Shown piece by piece: positions 42,815 through 50,916 of a stretch of 56,113 bases of DNA; position 1 is the stretch's first letter; each line of letters opens with the position of its first letter. The position numbers and the translations under genes were made by a program. The stretch is from Bacteroidota bacterium (GTDB lineage Bacteria; Bacteroidota; Bacteroidia; Flavobacteriales_E; Vicingaceae). Location of the stretch: the NCBI GenBank assembly GCA_016183805.1, contig JACPDX010000051.1:1-56113 (forward strand), in the 5' to 3' direction. Below the pieces are notes generated by a model. The model saw only the letters and a list, made by a program, of their open reading frames with translations, ran no database searches and had not been told where the DNA came from.

Positions 42815-43744
42815 ATGAAAAATTATTTACTAATACTCTTTATCGTCATTGGTGGAAGTTTGTTTTCTCAACAATCAGTTCATTATACTCAATACTCATT
42901 TAATAATTTGGGGTATAATCCTGCATTTATTGGCACCACAAAGTGTTTAGAGTTTAAAGCAGGTTCCCGATTACAATGGATGGGTTTTAAAGGGGCTCCC
43001 CGAAGTTCATTTGCCAGTGTTCAATACACATTTAAAGCAAAAAATTTTCATCAAAACGGTAAACATGGTGTTGGTTTATATGTTGAGCAAGACGAAATTC
43101 ATATCACTACACGAACTTATGTTAAGTTGGGTTATGCTTATCATAAAAAATTGTCAAGCAAATTTACAGGAGCTGTTGGTGTTTTTGCCGGTATTCAGCA
43201 ATATGCAATAAATACGGCTTTTTCAGAAAATAACCCAGACCCTGTTTTAGCAAGTGCCTCAAAATCGGAATTAAAGTACCCCGATATTATGCCCGGATTG
43301 TTAATTTATAATAATAAGGTATATTACAGTTTTTCAATTAACCAACTTTATTTTAAAGAGTTAGGTAATTCAGAAAGCACACAGGTAAATCAATATTATT
43401 TAGGTTGGGGGCATAAATCACCGGCAGGAAACTGGACATTTTTTAAGTCTTTTCTGTTAAAAGCCAATGTAATGGGTCCTCCTGCATTAGATTTGAATGC
43501 CCATTTTGACTATCAAAACAATATCGGATTTGGTTTGGGTTATAGGGTGGGTGAGGCAGTTAATGCACAGTTAAAGCTCAGAATATTTGAATCGATAGCT
43601 ATTGGTTATGCTTTTGATTTTCCTTTAAATAAAATTTATGGAAATTATACTCATGAATTAATGATTAGTTTTAGTAGATGTAGCAGTGGTGGAATTGGAG
43701 ATGGAGGTAGTATTAAACCGCATGCTTGTCCGGCATACAATTAA
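42815..43744 (+). CDS. PorP/SprF-family outer-membrane protein
   Basis: The 309-residue protein has a signal peptide (cleaved near GSLFSQQ, residue 18) and many short amphipathic strands. They fit a beta-barrel, with QSVHYTQYSFNNLGYNPAFIGT opening the mature part. PorP/SprF proteins attach type-B T9SS cargo to the outer surface, and the adjacent upstream gene carries such a domain. The start follows the upstream stop directly. Confidence 0.9.
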   Translation: MKNYLLILFIVIGGSLFSQQSVHYTQYSFNNLGYNPAFIGTTKCLEFKAGSRLQWMGFKGAPRSSFASVQYTFKAKNFHQNGKHGVGLYVEQDEIHITTRTYVKLGYAYHKKLSSKFTGAVGVFAGIQQYAINTAFSENNPDPVLASASKSELKYPDIMPGLLIYNNKVYYSFSINQLYFKELGNSESTQVNQYYLGWGHKSPAGNWTFFKSFLLKANVMGPPALDLNAHFDYQNNIGFGLGYRVGEAVNAQLKLRIFESIAIGYAFDFPLNKIYGNYTHELMISFSRCSSGGIGDGGSIKPHACPAYN

Positions 43745-43797
43745 CGGAAGTTGGAAGATTAGAAATTAGGGAACTGACGACTGGAAACTATAAACTA
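43745..43797. repeat. Dispersed intergenic repeat, GGAAGTTGGAAGATTAG class
   Basis: CGGAAGTTGGAAGATTAGAAATT and GGGAACTGACGACTGGAAACTAT follow the SprF stop. The first half matches the class at 36541. It lies between two convergent genes. Confidence 0.65.
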
Positions 43798-43968
43798 CTA
43801 TAGAGCTTTTACCAATTTTTTAACCTTTGAGTAGTCCATTTTAACTACAATATTTTCTCCCTGAATTTTTTCAATGATGGTGTTTTTGCCGATTTTTCGA
43901 ATAGAACGAATATTATCTTCGTCAATAAATAAATCGCCAAGTTTTATCCACGTTTTAATTTTTTTCAT
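43798..43968 (-). CDS. 56-residue protein of unknown function, co-transcribed with the YgiQ gene
   Basis: An ATG at 43968 starts 2 bases after the stop of the YgiQ gene and reads 56 residues: MKKIKTWIKLGDLFIDEDN at the start, then IRSIRKIGKNTIIEKI and a final MDYSKVKKLVKAL. It is Lys- and Ile-rich, with no membrane segment or signal peptide, and could form a beta strand pair with a helix. The tight junction and in-frame length support a real gene. I know no family for it. Confidence 0.6.
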   Translation of the reverse strand: MKKIKTWIKLGDLFIDEDNIRSIRKIGKNTIIEKIQGENIVVKMDYSKVKKLVKAL

Positions 43969-43970
43969 TT

Positions 43971-45899
43971 TCAATTATTTTTTCTGTGTTGATATTTTTT
44001 ATGATGAGGTTCAAATTTAGGCTTTTGGTTAACCTCCATATCTTTCGTGGCGTTATTTATTTGACTAAAAGGCAACAATTTTTTTAACAATTCAGGTTTT
44101 CCTACCTTGAGCAGTGTACTTTTTATCCACCCCTGATTTTCTTTCTTGTACCAAAAAAAGAAACGGTGTTGATTGGCTTTTTCTTCCTTAGATTTTGGCG
44201 TGTAAACTGGTTTTAAAGTATATGGGTGAAACCCTGAATAATAAATTACAGTTGCAACTGTCATAGGTGTGGGTGTAAAATCCTGTACTTGCTCTAATTG
44301 AAAGCCTAAGTCCTTAGTCTCGGCAGCTAAATTTGCCATGTCTTCCAATTGGCATGCCGGATGGCTCGAAATAAAATAAGGAATTAGTTTTTGATTCAGA
44401 TTATACTTTTTATTTATCCTATCAAACGTTTTTTTAAACAAATGAAAATTTGAAAAAGAAGGTTTTCGCATTATCTTTAATACTGCGTCAGAAGTATGTT
44501 CCGGAGCAACCTTTAACCTGCCCGAAACATGGTTTTTAATCACTTGTTCGGTATATTCTTCTAAATCTTTTTTATCGGCAGTTTTGTTAAACTCAGGAAC
44601 CAACAAATCGTATCGTATTCCACTACCAATAAATGCTTTTTTCACTTTAGGATGAGCATCGGCAGCTTTATAAATATCAGTAAGCGGTTTGTGAGTAGTG
44701 TCTAAGTTGTGGCAAATTACAGGGTTTATACACGACGGACTGATACATTTATCGCATATCGATTGAATTTTTCCTTTCATTTTATACATATTGGCAGAAG
44801 GGCCTCCTAAATCGCTGATGTAACCTTTAAAATCAGGCATTTGAGTTACTTTGTCTACTTCTTTTAAAATAGATTCCTGCGAACGACTTGCAATAAATTT
44901 TCCTTGATGTGCCGAAATGGTGCAAAAACTACAACCTCCAAAACAGCCACGATGCATGTTGATAGAAAATTTAATCATTTCAAACGCAGGAATAACACCA
45001 CGTTTTTCGTATTTTGGGTGGGGTAATCGAGTGTAAGGTAAATCAAACGAAGCATCAATCTCATCCTCTGTCATGGTAAGGAAAGGTGGGTTTATGACCA
45101 ATGTTTTATTACCAACTTCTTGAATTAACCTATCTGCAAATAGTTTGTTCGATTCCTGCTCAACATGTTTAAAATTGGAAGCGTACATTTTTTTGTCTTT
45201 CAAACATACTTCATGTGAGTTAAGCTTTTTGTCTTCCCAATTTTTATTTTTTGGAAGCGATTCATCTTTACTCAGTAAAAAAGCCGTTTGTTTTATTGTT
45301 TTTAACGATTCGAAAGGAACGCCTTTTTTAAGTAAAGTAATTATTTCACGAAGTGCTTGTTCGCCCATACCGTAAACCAACATATCAGCTTTGGAGTCAT
45401 GTAAAATGGTTGGTTTTAATTGGTCGCTCCAATAATCGTAGTGGGTTACTCTTCGTAATGAAGCTTCTATTCCACCAATAACAACGGGAACATCGGGGTA
45501 AATTTCTTTTAATATATTCGAATATACTATAGTTGCGTAATCTGGTCGAAACCCTGTTTGACCTCCTGGAGTGTAAGCATCATCAGAACGTAATCGTTTA
45601 TTTGCTGTATAGTGGTTAATCATAGGATCCATACAGCCACCTGTTACACCAAAAAACAAATTAGGTTTGCCCAGTTTTTTAAAATCTCGTAAGTCGTCTT
45701 TCCAATTGGGCTGGGGAATAATGGCAATTTTAAGCCCCATGCTTTCAACAATTCTGCCTATAACAGCAGCACCAAAAGCAGGATGGTCAACATAAGCATC
45801 ACCACTAATGAGGATGATATCTAAGTTGTCCCACCCACGCAATTCAACTTCTTTTTTTGTGGTTGGTAGCCAATCGGTTAGCTGTAGTTTTTGTTGCAT
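43971..45899 (-). CDS. YgiQ-family radical SAM protein
   Basis: The 642-residue protein has the radical SAM cluster motif in HRGCFGGCSFCTISAHQG (three cysteines in CxxxCxxC) near residue 317. It is preceded by a long N-terminal cobalamin-binding-like part (DIILISGDAYVDHPAFGAAVIGR), the family signature. Length and layout match YgiQ. The reaction is not known. It is cytoplasmic, and the C-terminal end is Lys- and His-rich. Confidence 0.92.
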   Translation of the reverse strand: MQQKLQLTDWLPTTKKEVELRGWDNLDIILISGDAYVDHPAFGAAVIGRIVESMGLKIAIIPQPNWKDDLRDFKKLGKPNLFFGVTGGCMDPMINHYTANKRLRSDDAYTPGGQTGFRPDYATIVYSNILKEIYPDVPVVIGGIEASLRRVTHYDYWSDQLKPTILHDSKADMLVYGMGEQALREIITLLKKGVPFESLKTIKQTAFLLSKDESLPKNKNWEDKKLNSHEVCLKDKKMYASNFKHVEQESNKLFADRLIQEVGNKTLVINPPFLTMTEDEIDASFDLPYTRLPHPKYEKRGVIPAFEMIKFSINMHRGCFGGCSFCTISAHQGKFIASRSQESILKEVDKVTQMPDFKGYISDLGGPSANMYKMKGKIQSICDKCISPSCINPVICHNLDTTHKPLTDIYKAADAHPKVKKAFIGSGIRYDLLVPEFNKTADKKDLEEYTEQVIKNHVSGRLKVAPEHTSDAVLKIMRKPSFSNFHLFKKTFDRINKKYNLNQKLIPYFISSHPACQLEDMANLAAETKDLGFQLEQVQDFTPTPMTVATVIYYSGFHPYTLKPVYTPKSKEEKANQHRFFFWYKKENQGWIKSTLLKVGKPELLKKLLPFSQINNATKDMEVNQKPKFEPHHKKYQHRKNN

Positions 45900-45934
45900 A
45901 CTGCAAAGTTAAGTATAACTTTAACAGGTTGTTG

Positions 45935-47746
45935 TTATCTATTCACACTCACTTTAAACACATCACTTGTACCATCAGAAAAAGTAAGTTTAAACAAATA
46001 ATTACCGTTTACCATAGAAGCTACGTTAAGTTGAAAAGGCTCGTTGCTTATCATTTTATTTTCGGTTAACACTACTTTTCCCAACATATCAAACACTTCA
46101 AGTTTCACCTGCCCGAATACGTTCAGGCGGGCGTTGCCAGCCACATGTTGCCTTACTGGGATAGTTAATAAGTTGTTTGTAGGGTTTGGGTAAGGATAAA
46201 AAGTTGTGGCTGCTGCTGTTTCATTTACGCTAGTTGCTATATCCATGGTAACTGATATTGCAGGTACTGCATCAAAGCCAAAACCATCTCTGTACCATAC
46301 TTTATTATTACTAGAACAAAGATCTACTGTACTAACAGGGCTGATAGGTTGTAAATAGTGATTAATTGTTGTTGTATAATCTAATTGAGTATCGTAGCCT
46401 GTTCTTAAAGAATCACCAGGATTAAAAACACAAAAAAGATAGCGTTGGTTATCTTGTAGAGCAATAGGCGTAGTAAATGGCAAAAATATATTGGAATCAA
46501 TTAAAGTATTATCATTGTAAATGTAAAAGGAACTATCTAATAAAGATAGATTACTGAATGTTACAGGAGAATTGATGTCAGCAAATACATCGTTCCATTG
46601 ATAGGTTCTAATTTCGATGTATTGACTTGTAATTGTAAAACCTATAGGTCTGGAAGAAAAAGTCATCCCTGTAACCATTGCATTTCTTGTTCCTGCATAC
46701 TCATTTTTAAAAACAATACAGTTTTCAAAAGAACCATTACAACCTGTTTCATTTAATGAAAATGCCGTATTATGAATGGGTTGATTTAAACTATCTAACC
46801 TACATTTTGCGTAAACATCCTCGTTGCTGGTAAATTTAAACTCAAAAGAAAAAACGTTGTCCGATAAATCCTGGTCGTTGGTATCATTAATGGTGTAAGT
46901 AGCGGTATAAGTACCTACATTCCATAAAGCAGGAGCATAAGTGCCTAAATCGAAGTAAATAGTATCGGTTACTGCAAAATTAACCGGGGCAGAAGTTTGG
47001 TTATACACCGATAAACCGTTGTACACCACATCAACTGTAGCGGTAACCCCGTTTTGAGCGTCAAACCCTTTGTTGTACGCCCAAAGTCCAAAATCAACAG
47101 GATATTCAATACCGTTTTGAGCTAAATCCCAAGGTATAGCAGAGCTTTCTGTCATTAAAATATTTGATATGTCAGAACTCATGTTGTTTGCATACAAGCC
47201 ATTGTTGTTACCAATAAATGCAATAACACCACTACCGGCAATACAAGTCATTAAGTTTTCTCCGTCTGTTCTACCTATCATTACTACGGGTATGGTTACG
47301 TTTATCCCACAAGTACCTTCTGCCATTCCAACAGCATCACCAGTATGGTTGATAATAATTACTCCAATGGCACCTCTGTTTTGGGCTTTATCGACTTTAC
47401 AACTAAATTCGCAACCACCACGCCAAATGACTGCTATTTTACCCGTTAAATCTTGTGTCCACAAACTATCTTCACAAGCATCGGTAGTGGTTTCCACCGA
47501 AAGTGGTGGCGTACCAATGTTGGTAAAAACTCCGGGAGTTGTACCATCGTTTACAAAAACCAGTTCGGCTTGTACGGAATTTGCAGGCAAAAGCATATCG
47601 GGCGAGTTAGTCCAATCCGCAATTTCAAAATTATAAGACTGTTCGGAAGCAGGGTTGCATGGATTGGAAACCACTTGAACTACAACTTGAGAAAAAGTTG
47701 ATGTATAAACACCAAACAATGATAGTATTAAAACTAGCCTCTTCAT
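45935..47746 (-). CDS. Secreted PA-domain protein with T9SS type-A sorting domain
   Basis: ATG at 47746 starts MKRLVLILSLFGVYTSTFSQ, a signal peptide; an upstream ATG at 47791 breaks it. The 603-residue product has a protease-associated (PA) fold (VIWRGGCEFSCKVDKAQNRGAIGVIIINHTG near 115-145). A beta-sandwich and Cys-rich loops follow (NETGCNGSFENCIVFKNEYAG). It ends with a type-A tail (FYPYPNPTNNLLTI). No catalytic protease domain is visible. It is probably a surface or secreted binding protein. Confidence 0.78.
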   Translation of the reverse strand: MKRLVLILSLFGVYTSTFSQVVVQVVSNPCNPASEQSYNFEIADWTNSPDMLLPANSVQAELVFVNDGTTPGVFTNIGTPPLSVETTTDACEDSLWTQDLTGKIAVIWRGGCEFSCKVDKAQNRGAIGVIIINHTGDAVGMAEGTCGINVTIPVVMIGRTDGENLMTCIAGSGVIAFIGNNNGLYANNMSSDISNILMTESSAIPWDLAQNGIEYPVDFGLWAYNKGFDAQNGVTATVDVVYNGLSVYNQTSAPVNFAVTDTIYFDLGTYAPALWNVGTYTATYTINDTNDQDLSDNVFSFEFKFTSNEDVYAKCRLDSLNQPIHNTAFSLNETGCNGSFENCIVFKNEYAGTRNAMVTGMTFSSRPIGFTITSQYIEIRTYQWNDVFADINSPVTFSNLSLLDSSFYIYNDNTLIDSNIFLPFTTPIALQDNQRYLFCVFNPGDSLRTGYDTQLDYTTTINHYLQPISPVSTVDLCSSNNKVWYRDGFGFDAVPAISVTMDIATSVNETAAATTFYPYPNPTNNLLTIPVRQHVAGNARLNVFGQVKLEVFDMLGKVVLTENKMISNEPFQLNVASMVNGNYLFKLTFSDGTSDVFKVSVNR

Positions 47747-47855
47747 GATTTTAAATAGATTAAAAAGCAAAAAATTACTTAGGATAACCAAATTTAAACA
47801 AAGATTAAATGAAAGTTAAATTTATTTTACAGAATAGTGTGCTTTATCAAAAACA

Positions 47856-47886
47856 AAACGAGTGTATGGGCTAAATACACTCGTTT
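47856..47886 (-). terminator. Rho-independent terminator of the 47909 gene
   Basis: AAACGAGTGTA and TACACTCGTTT form a ten- to eleven-pair stem. On the minus strand it is followed by TGTTTTTG. It lies just past the stop of the 245-residue gene. Confidence 0.8.
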
Positions 47887-47908
47887 AATTTTTCAATAGA
47901 GATTAATT

Positions 47909-48646
47909 TTAATTATCAGCTAAATCATTCACCATGTTTTGGATTGTTGTTGCAAAATTATCTAAATCATCAACATTTAATTTTTCATCGGTAACTTGAG
48001 CCGTAATAAAAACATCTTTAATATCGCTTTCAAAAAATTTCTGACGGGCTTTTAATACATCTTCAAAATTCTCAAACCGTCCAATGGAGTAGGTGTCGTT
48101 ATCTGTGCTGATTTCGATAATTTGTTCATTGCCAATTTGCTCCAATAATTTATCTACCGTTTCGGTCGATTTTATAGGAATAGCCAAAGCATAGTAATGT
48201 TTTAAACCTGATTTTTGGATATCCAATAAATAAATTACTTCACGAGTAGATATTTTTTTTAAACCATTTCTTTCTTCCGAAGCTTCATTGGTCAACATAT
48301 CAGTTTTATAGTTGATAGAAATAGCCTCAGCAACCGAAATTTCTATTTGGTCTTTATAAGCAATCACTTCAATTTTTGTACAACCTTCTTTTTCTAACAA
48401 TGTTTTAACGGAATCAATAGAGGAAAAGGTTTGGAAATTACCAAAAATATAAACAGATGAATTCTCTTTAATAATTCGTGTTAAATAAGGATATTCAAAA
48501 ATAACCTGTTGAGATTTTTCCAAATCATTACCATTTAAAGAGATTTGATATACAATTCCTTTAGGTAGGTTTGGATTAAAAGCATTCGTTATAGTTGTGT
48601 TACCTATTAATAAAGCTAAGACGAGGTATGTGGCTAAAGTTTTCAT
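47909..48646 (-). CDS. Exported protein with SPOR-like repeats
   Basis: The 245-residue protein has a signal peptide (cleaved near TNAFN, residue 23). It has two related halves, each with a strand-helix unit like a divergent SPOR fold: SVYIFGNFQTFSSIDSVKTLLEKEG near 63-87 and TYSIGRFENFEDVLKARQKFF near 185-205. It is Asp/Glu-rich at the end. Function is not known. A peptidoglycan or envelope-binding role is possible by analogy. It is a single-gene unit with its own terminator. Confidence 0.65.
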   Translation of the reverse strand: MKTLATYLVLALLIGNTTITNAFNPNLPKGIVYQISLNGNDLEKSQQVIFEYPYLTRIIKENSSVYIFGNFQTFSSIDSVKTLLEKEGCTKIEVIAYKDQIEISVAEAISINYKTDMLTNEASEERNGLKKISTREVIYLLDIQKSGLKHYYALAIPIKSTETVDKLLEQIGNEQIIEISTDNDTYSIGRFENFEDVLKARQKFFESDIKDVFITAQVTDEKLNVDDLDNFATTIQNMVNDLADN

Positions 48647-48928
48647 ATCGGTAAATTTTAATTGTTAAACGCTAATTTTCCTTGTACCTTTAGAAGGTAT
48701 TTTTTCTTTTTTGAAATAATTAAACTAGTTTTGGAACACTTAGTTGTGTTTTACTTTATATGTATTTGAAATGTTTCACATATTCTTAATTTTAAATAAA
48801 TATGATATAAAACATTTTTATTTAAAATACATACAATATAATATACGGAATAATTTAAAATATTCAATACAATATAAGTAATCAAAATATGCGAATTCAT
48901 TTTTATAATTTTGAGGTATAGAAAACTC

Positions 48929-49300
48929 ATGTTTAAATACAACAGCAAACATAAATTAATTATCGGGATACTCATTATGCTTTGGGCTGCCTATTCATTT
49001 TCCGGAAAACGTAAAAATGATACATTTGACAAACAAGGGCATTTATTACAAACAGGCAACATTAAAAATGGTAAAAATCATGGAAAATGGACATGGTTTT
49101 ATGCCGATGGTGCTAAAAAACTAGAAGGCTCATTTGATATGGGAAGCAGAGAAGGTTTGTGGTTAACCTTTGATAAAAATGGCGATACCTTAAATAAAGG
49201 TTATTATGTAAAAGACCAACTCGAAGGTCCTTTTATAAAATATAAAAATGGAATGCCGGTTGATACCTTATTATACAAAAATAATGTTGAACTCCATTAA
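48929..49300 (+). CDS. MORN-repeat exported protein
   Basis: The ATG at 48929 gives 123 residues. A signal anchor (LIIGILIMLWAAYSFSG, residues 10-26) precedes three MORN/YwqK-like units, GHLLQTGNIKNGKNHGKWTW, then GAKKLEGSFDMGSREGLWL, then LNKGYYVKDQLEGPF. It is a smaller relative of the lipoprotein at 27984. The 282-base gap before it (48647-48928) is very AT-rich and holds no other gene that I can see. It overlaps the convergent gene by 4 bases. Confidence 0.75.
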   Translation: MFKYNSKHKLIIGILIMLWAAYSFSGKRKNDTFDKQGHLLQTGNIKNGKNHGKWTWFYADGAKKLEGSFDMGSREGLWLTFDKNGDTLNKGYYVKDQLEGPFIKYKNGMPVDTLLYKNNVELH

Positions 49301-49758
49301 AGAGGTAATTCGAATTTGGTTCCCCAAACTTTTTTAGAAGCAATTTCTTCGGCTTTAACTTTTAAGTACGAATCATCACCTTCTTTTAATAATGCTCTGT
49401 CAATGATTATACTTTTTAACTCGTGATTTTCATTGGCAAAAATCTCATCATTTAAACGAGGTAAAAATGGATATTGAATAGTAATTTTTTCATCTTCTGT
49501 AATTACCATATTTAAAGCTGTTTCAAAAATAATTTCTTCAAATTTTTCAGCAATCATTTCATCATTTACCTCTTCTTTTGCTTTAGGATTAAGGCTGGTA
49601 ACCCATTTAAAAAAACCATCAACGGCTTTTTCTTTTAAAATGGGGCGAATATATTCAGGGAATGGAGAACGAATATGCTCGTTATCGGTAAACCAAAAGT
49701 TAAAAGTTTGTTCTACTAATTCGCTACTTTCTAAAGTGTTTGGCTCTAACTCTTTCAT
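49297..49758 (-). CDS. Conserved hypothetical cytoplasmic protein
   Basis: ATG at 49758 (MKELEPNTLESSE) gives 153 residues. A longer upstream reading would extend into a repeat and is less likely. The protein is acidic and helical (KAKEEVNDEMIAEKFEEIIFE), with a central block FWFTDNEHIRSPFPEYIRPIL and PFLPRLNDEIFANENHELKS. It has no signal peptide or membrane segment. I do not recognise the family. The 3' end touches the MORN gene. Confidence 0.65.
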   Translation of the reverse strand: MKELEPNTLESSELVEQTFNFWFTDNEHIRSPFPEYIRPILKEKAVDGFFKWVTSLNPKAKEEVNDEMIAEKFEEIIFETALNMVITEDEKITIQYPFLPRLNDEIFANENHELKSIIIDRALLKEGDDSYLKVKAEEIASKKVWGTKFELPL

Positions 49759-49863
49759 CTTATTTTTTTCTTCAAAGATAAGAATAGATAAGCCGTTAAT
49801 AAAATGACATAAATCATACAATAATGATTGTCCATTAAACTGGAAAAAACCCGTATTTTTTTT

Positions 49864-49926
49864 GTCAGAAGACCGAAGACAGAAGGCAGAAGTACTTCCG
49901 TCTTCTGTCTTCGGGCTTCCAACTTT
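49864..49926. repeat. Dispersed repeat forming a 40-bp near-perfect palindrome
   Basis: CGAAGACAGAAGGCAGAAGT (49874-49893) is followed at once by ACTTCCGTCTTCTGTCTTCG (49894-49913), which matches its reverse complement at 18 of 20 positions. Flanks are GAAGAC and GGGCTTCC. It lies between the divergent 49758 gene and the FNR-type gene. The rest of this gap is AT-rich. Confidence 0.75.
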
Positions 49927-50011
49927 TTATTATTCCATAAAAGAAACCATTTTTTTAACTTGATTTGATATGTTTTTTTATATATATTTGAACTCTTTCC
50001 AAGTTTTAACA

Positions 50012-50719
50012 ATGAGAAAAGTATTTACAAAGTGTGTCGAATGCCGTACTTCAAGTTGTTTAATTAAGCAATATGCAAATTCTTCGTGGATTAAAATTTT
50101 AGAAGAACATAATCAAATGGCTTTCTACAAAGAGGGGCAGCATATTGTCTATGAAAATAATCCGGTTATGGGATTGTATTTTATACAGTCGGGAAAAGCT
50201 AAAATCTATTCTACCGGAATTAATAATAAAATGCAGGTAGTTAGATTGACAAAAACGGGTGGCATTATTGGGCATAGGGGTTATGGTGGCGATTTATATC
50301 CGGTTGGTGCGATTGCCATTGAAGATTCGGTGGTTTGTTTTATTGATAATGAAACCATGTATAATGCTTTTATAGAGAATCCGAAACTTACGTTTAACTT
50401 AATGATGTATTATTCAAAAGAGTTAAGAAATTCGGAAGCTAAAATTAAAAACATAGCTCAAATGAATGTGAAAGAAAAAGTAGTTGATGCACTTCTTTAT
50501 GTTGATGATGTTTTTAATCCTGCAAGTGACACACACAAAATAATTTCTTTAACACGTAAAGATTTATCCGATTTAGCCGGAATTAACCCCGAGCAACTTT
50601 CCCGCATTCTGTCTGAATTAAAAAATGAAGAATTAATCTCTATTGTTTCCAATGAAATTAATATCATTGATATTGATAAATTAAGAGATTTCGTAAGTCC
50701 ATTTAACAGGACATATTAA
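50012..50719 (+). CDS. FNR-type oxygen-sensing transcription regulator
   Basis: ATG at 50012 (MRKVFTKCVEC) gives 235 residues of Crp/Fnr type. An N-terminal cluster Cys8, Cys11 and Cys16 plus Cys109 (DSVVCFID) mirrors the four FNR cluster ligands. The spacing from Cys16 to Cys109, 93 residues, equals that of E. coli FNR (Cys29 to Cys122). The recognition helix carries INPEQLSRIL, with the FNR-type ExxSR (Glu194, Ser197, Arg198). It likely binds a 4Fe-4S cluster and activates or represses genes when oxygen is low. Matching TGAT-n4-ATCA boxes precede the nitrate-type transporter 200 bases away. Confidence 0.88.
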   Translation: MRKVFTKCVECRTSSCLIKQYANSSWIKILEEHNQMAFYKEGQHIVYENNPVMGLYFIQSGKAKIYSTGINNKMQVVRLTKTGGIIGHRGYGGDLYPVGAIAIEDSVVCFIDNETMYNAFIENPKLTFNLMMYYSKELRNSEAKIKNIAQMNVKEKVVDALLYVDDVFNPASDTHKIISLTRKDLSDLAGINPEQLSRILSELKNEELISIVSNEINIIDIDKLRDFVSPFNRTY

Positions 50720-50762
50720 TCCGAAATGATTTTTGTTTCATGACGGACATCATTTTTATGTG

Positions 50763-50778
50763 TATGATTCAAATCATA
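50763..50778. promoter_or_regulatory. FNR-like box, 7-2-7 inverted repeat
   Basis: TATGATTCAAATCATA is an exact 7-2-7 palindrome centred on TGAT-n4-ATCA (50765-50776). It lies about 140 bases upstream of the NarK-like gene and 44 bases after the FNR-type stop. A weaker relative TGACGGACATCA is at 50741 and a palindrome TTGACTTGTCAA is at 50781. Confidence 0.65.
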
Positions 50779-50859
50779 TATTGACTTGTCAAAAAACAAT
50801 CATTTCATTGAGCATTATCATCTAAAGGCACTTTCATACTTAATACATTTGTTGTGTTA

Positions 50860-50871
50860 TGATTTACATCA
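50860..50871. promoter_or_regulatory. FNR-like box TGATTTACATCA
   Basis: TGAT-TTAC-ATCA matches the FNR half-site layout. It is the exact reverse complement of the box at 50884. Upstream, TACATTTG (50844-50851) fits the TAnnTTTG promoter core, so this box may lie near or after the start of transcription. Confidence 0.6.
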
Positions 50872-50883
50872 TTTTTTAATTTA

Positions 50884-50895
50884 TGATGTAAATCA
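50884..50895. promoter_or_regulatory. FNR-like box TGATGTAAATCA
   Basis: TGAT-GTAA-ATCA is the reverse complement of the box at 50860, so the two form a mirrored pair with 12 bases between. It is 21 bases before the NarK-like ATG. Its position near the ribosome-binding region could also mean repression. Confidence 0.6.
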
Positions 50896-50916
50896 AAAAA
50901 TTAAAACTAACCTATT

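Noticed and set aside
48751-48975. A 74-codon minus-strand frame before the small MORN gene
   Set aside because: Very AT-rich with Ile/Leu/Tyr-heavy composition, overlaps the start of the plus-strand gene and lies in a promoter-like gap. It is more likely noncoding.
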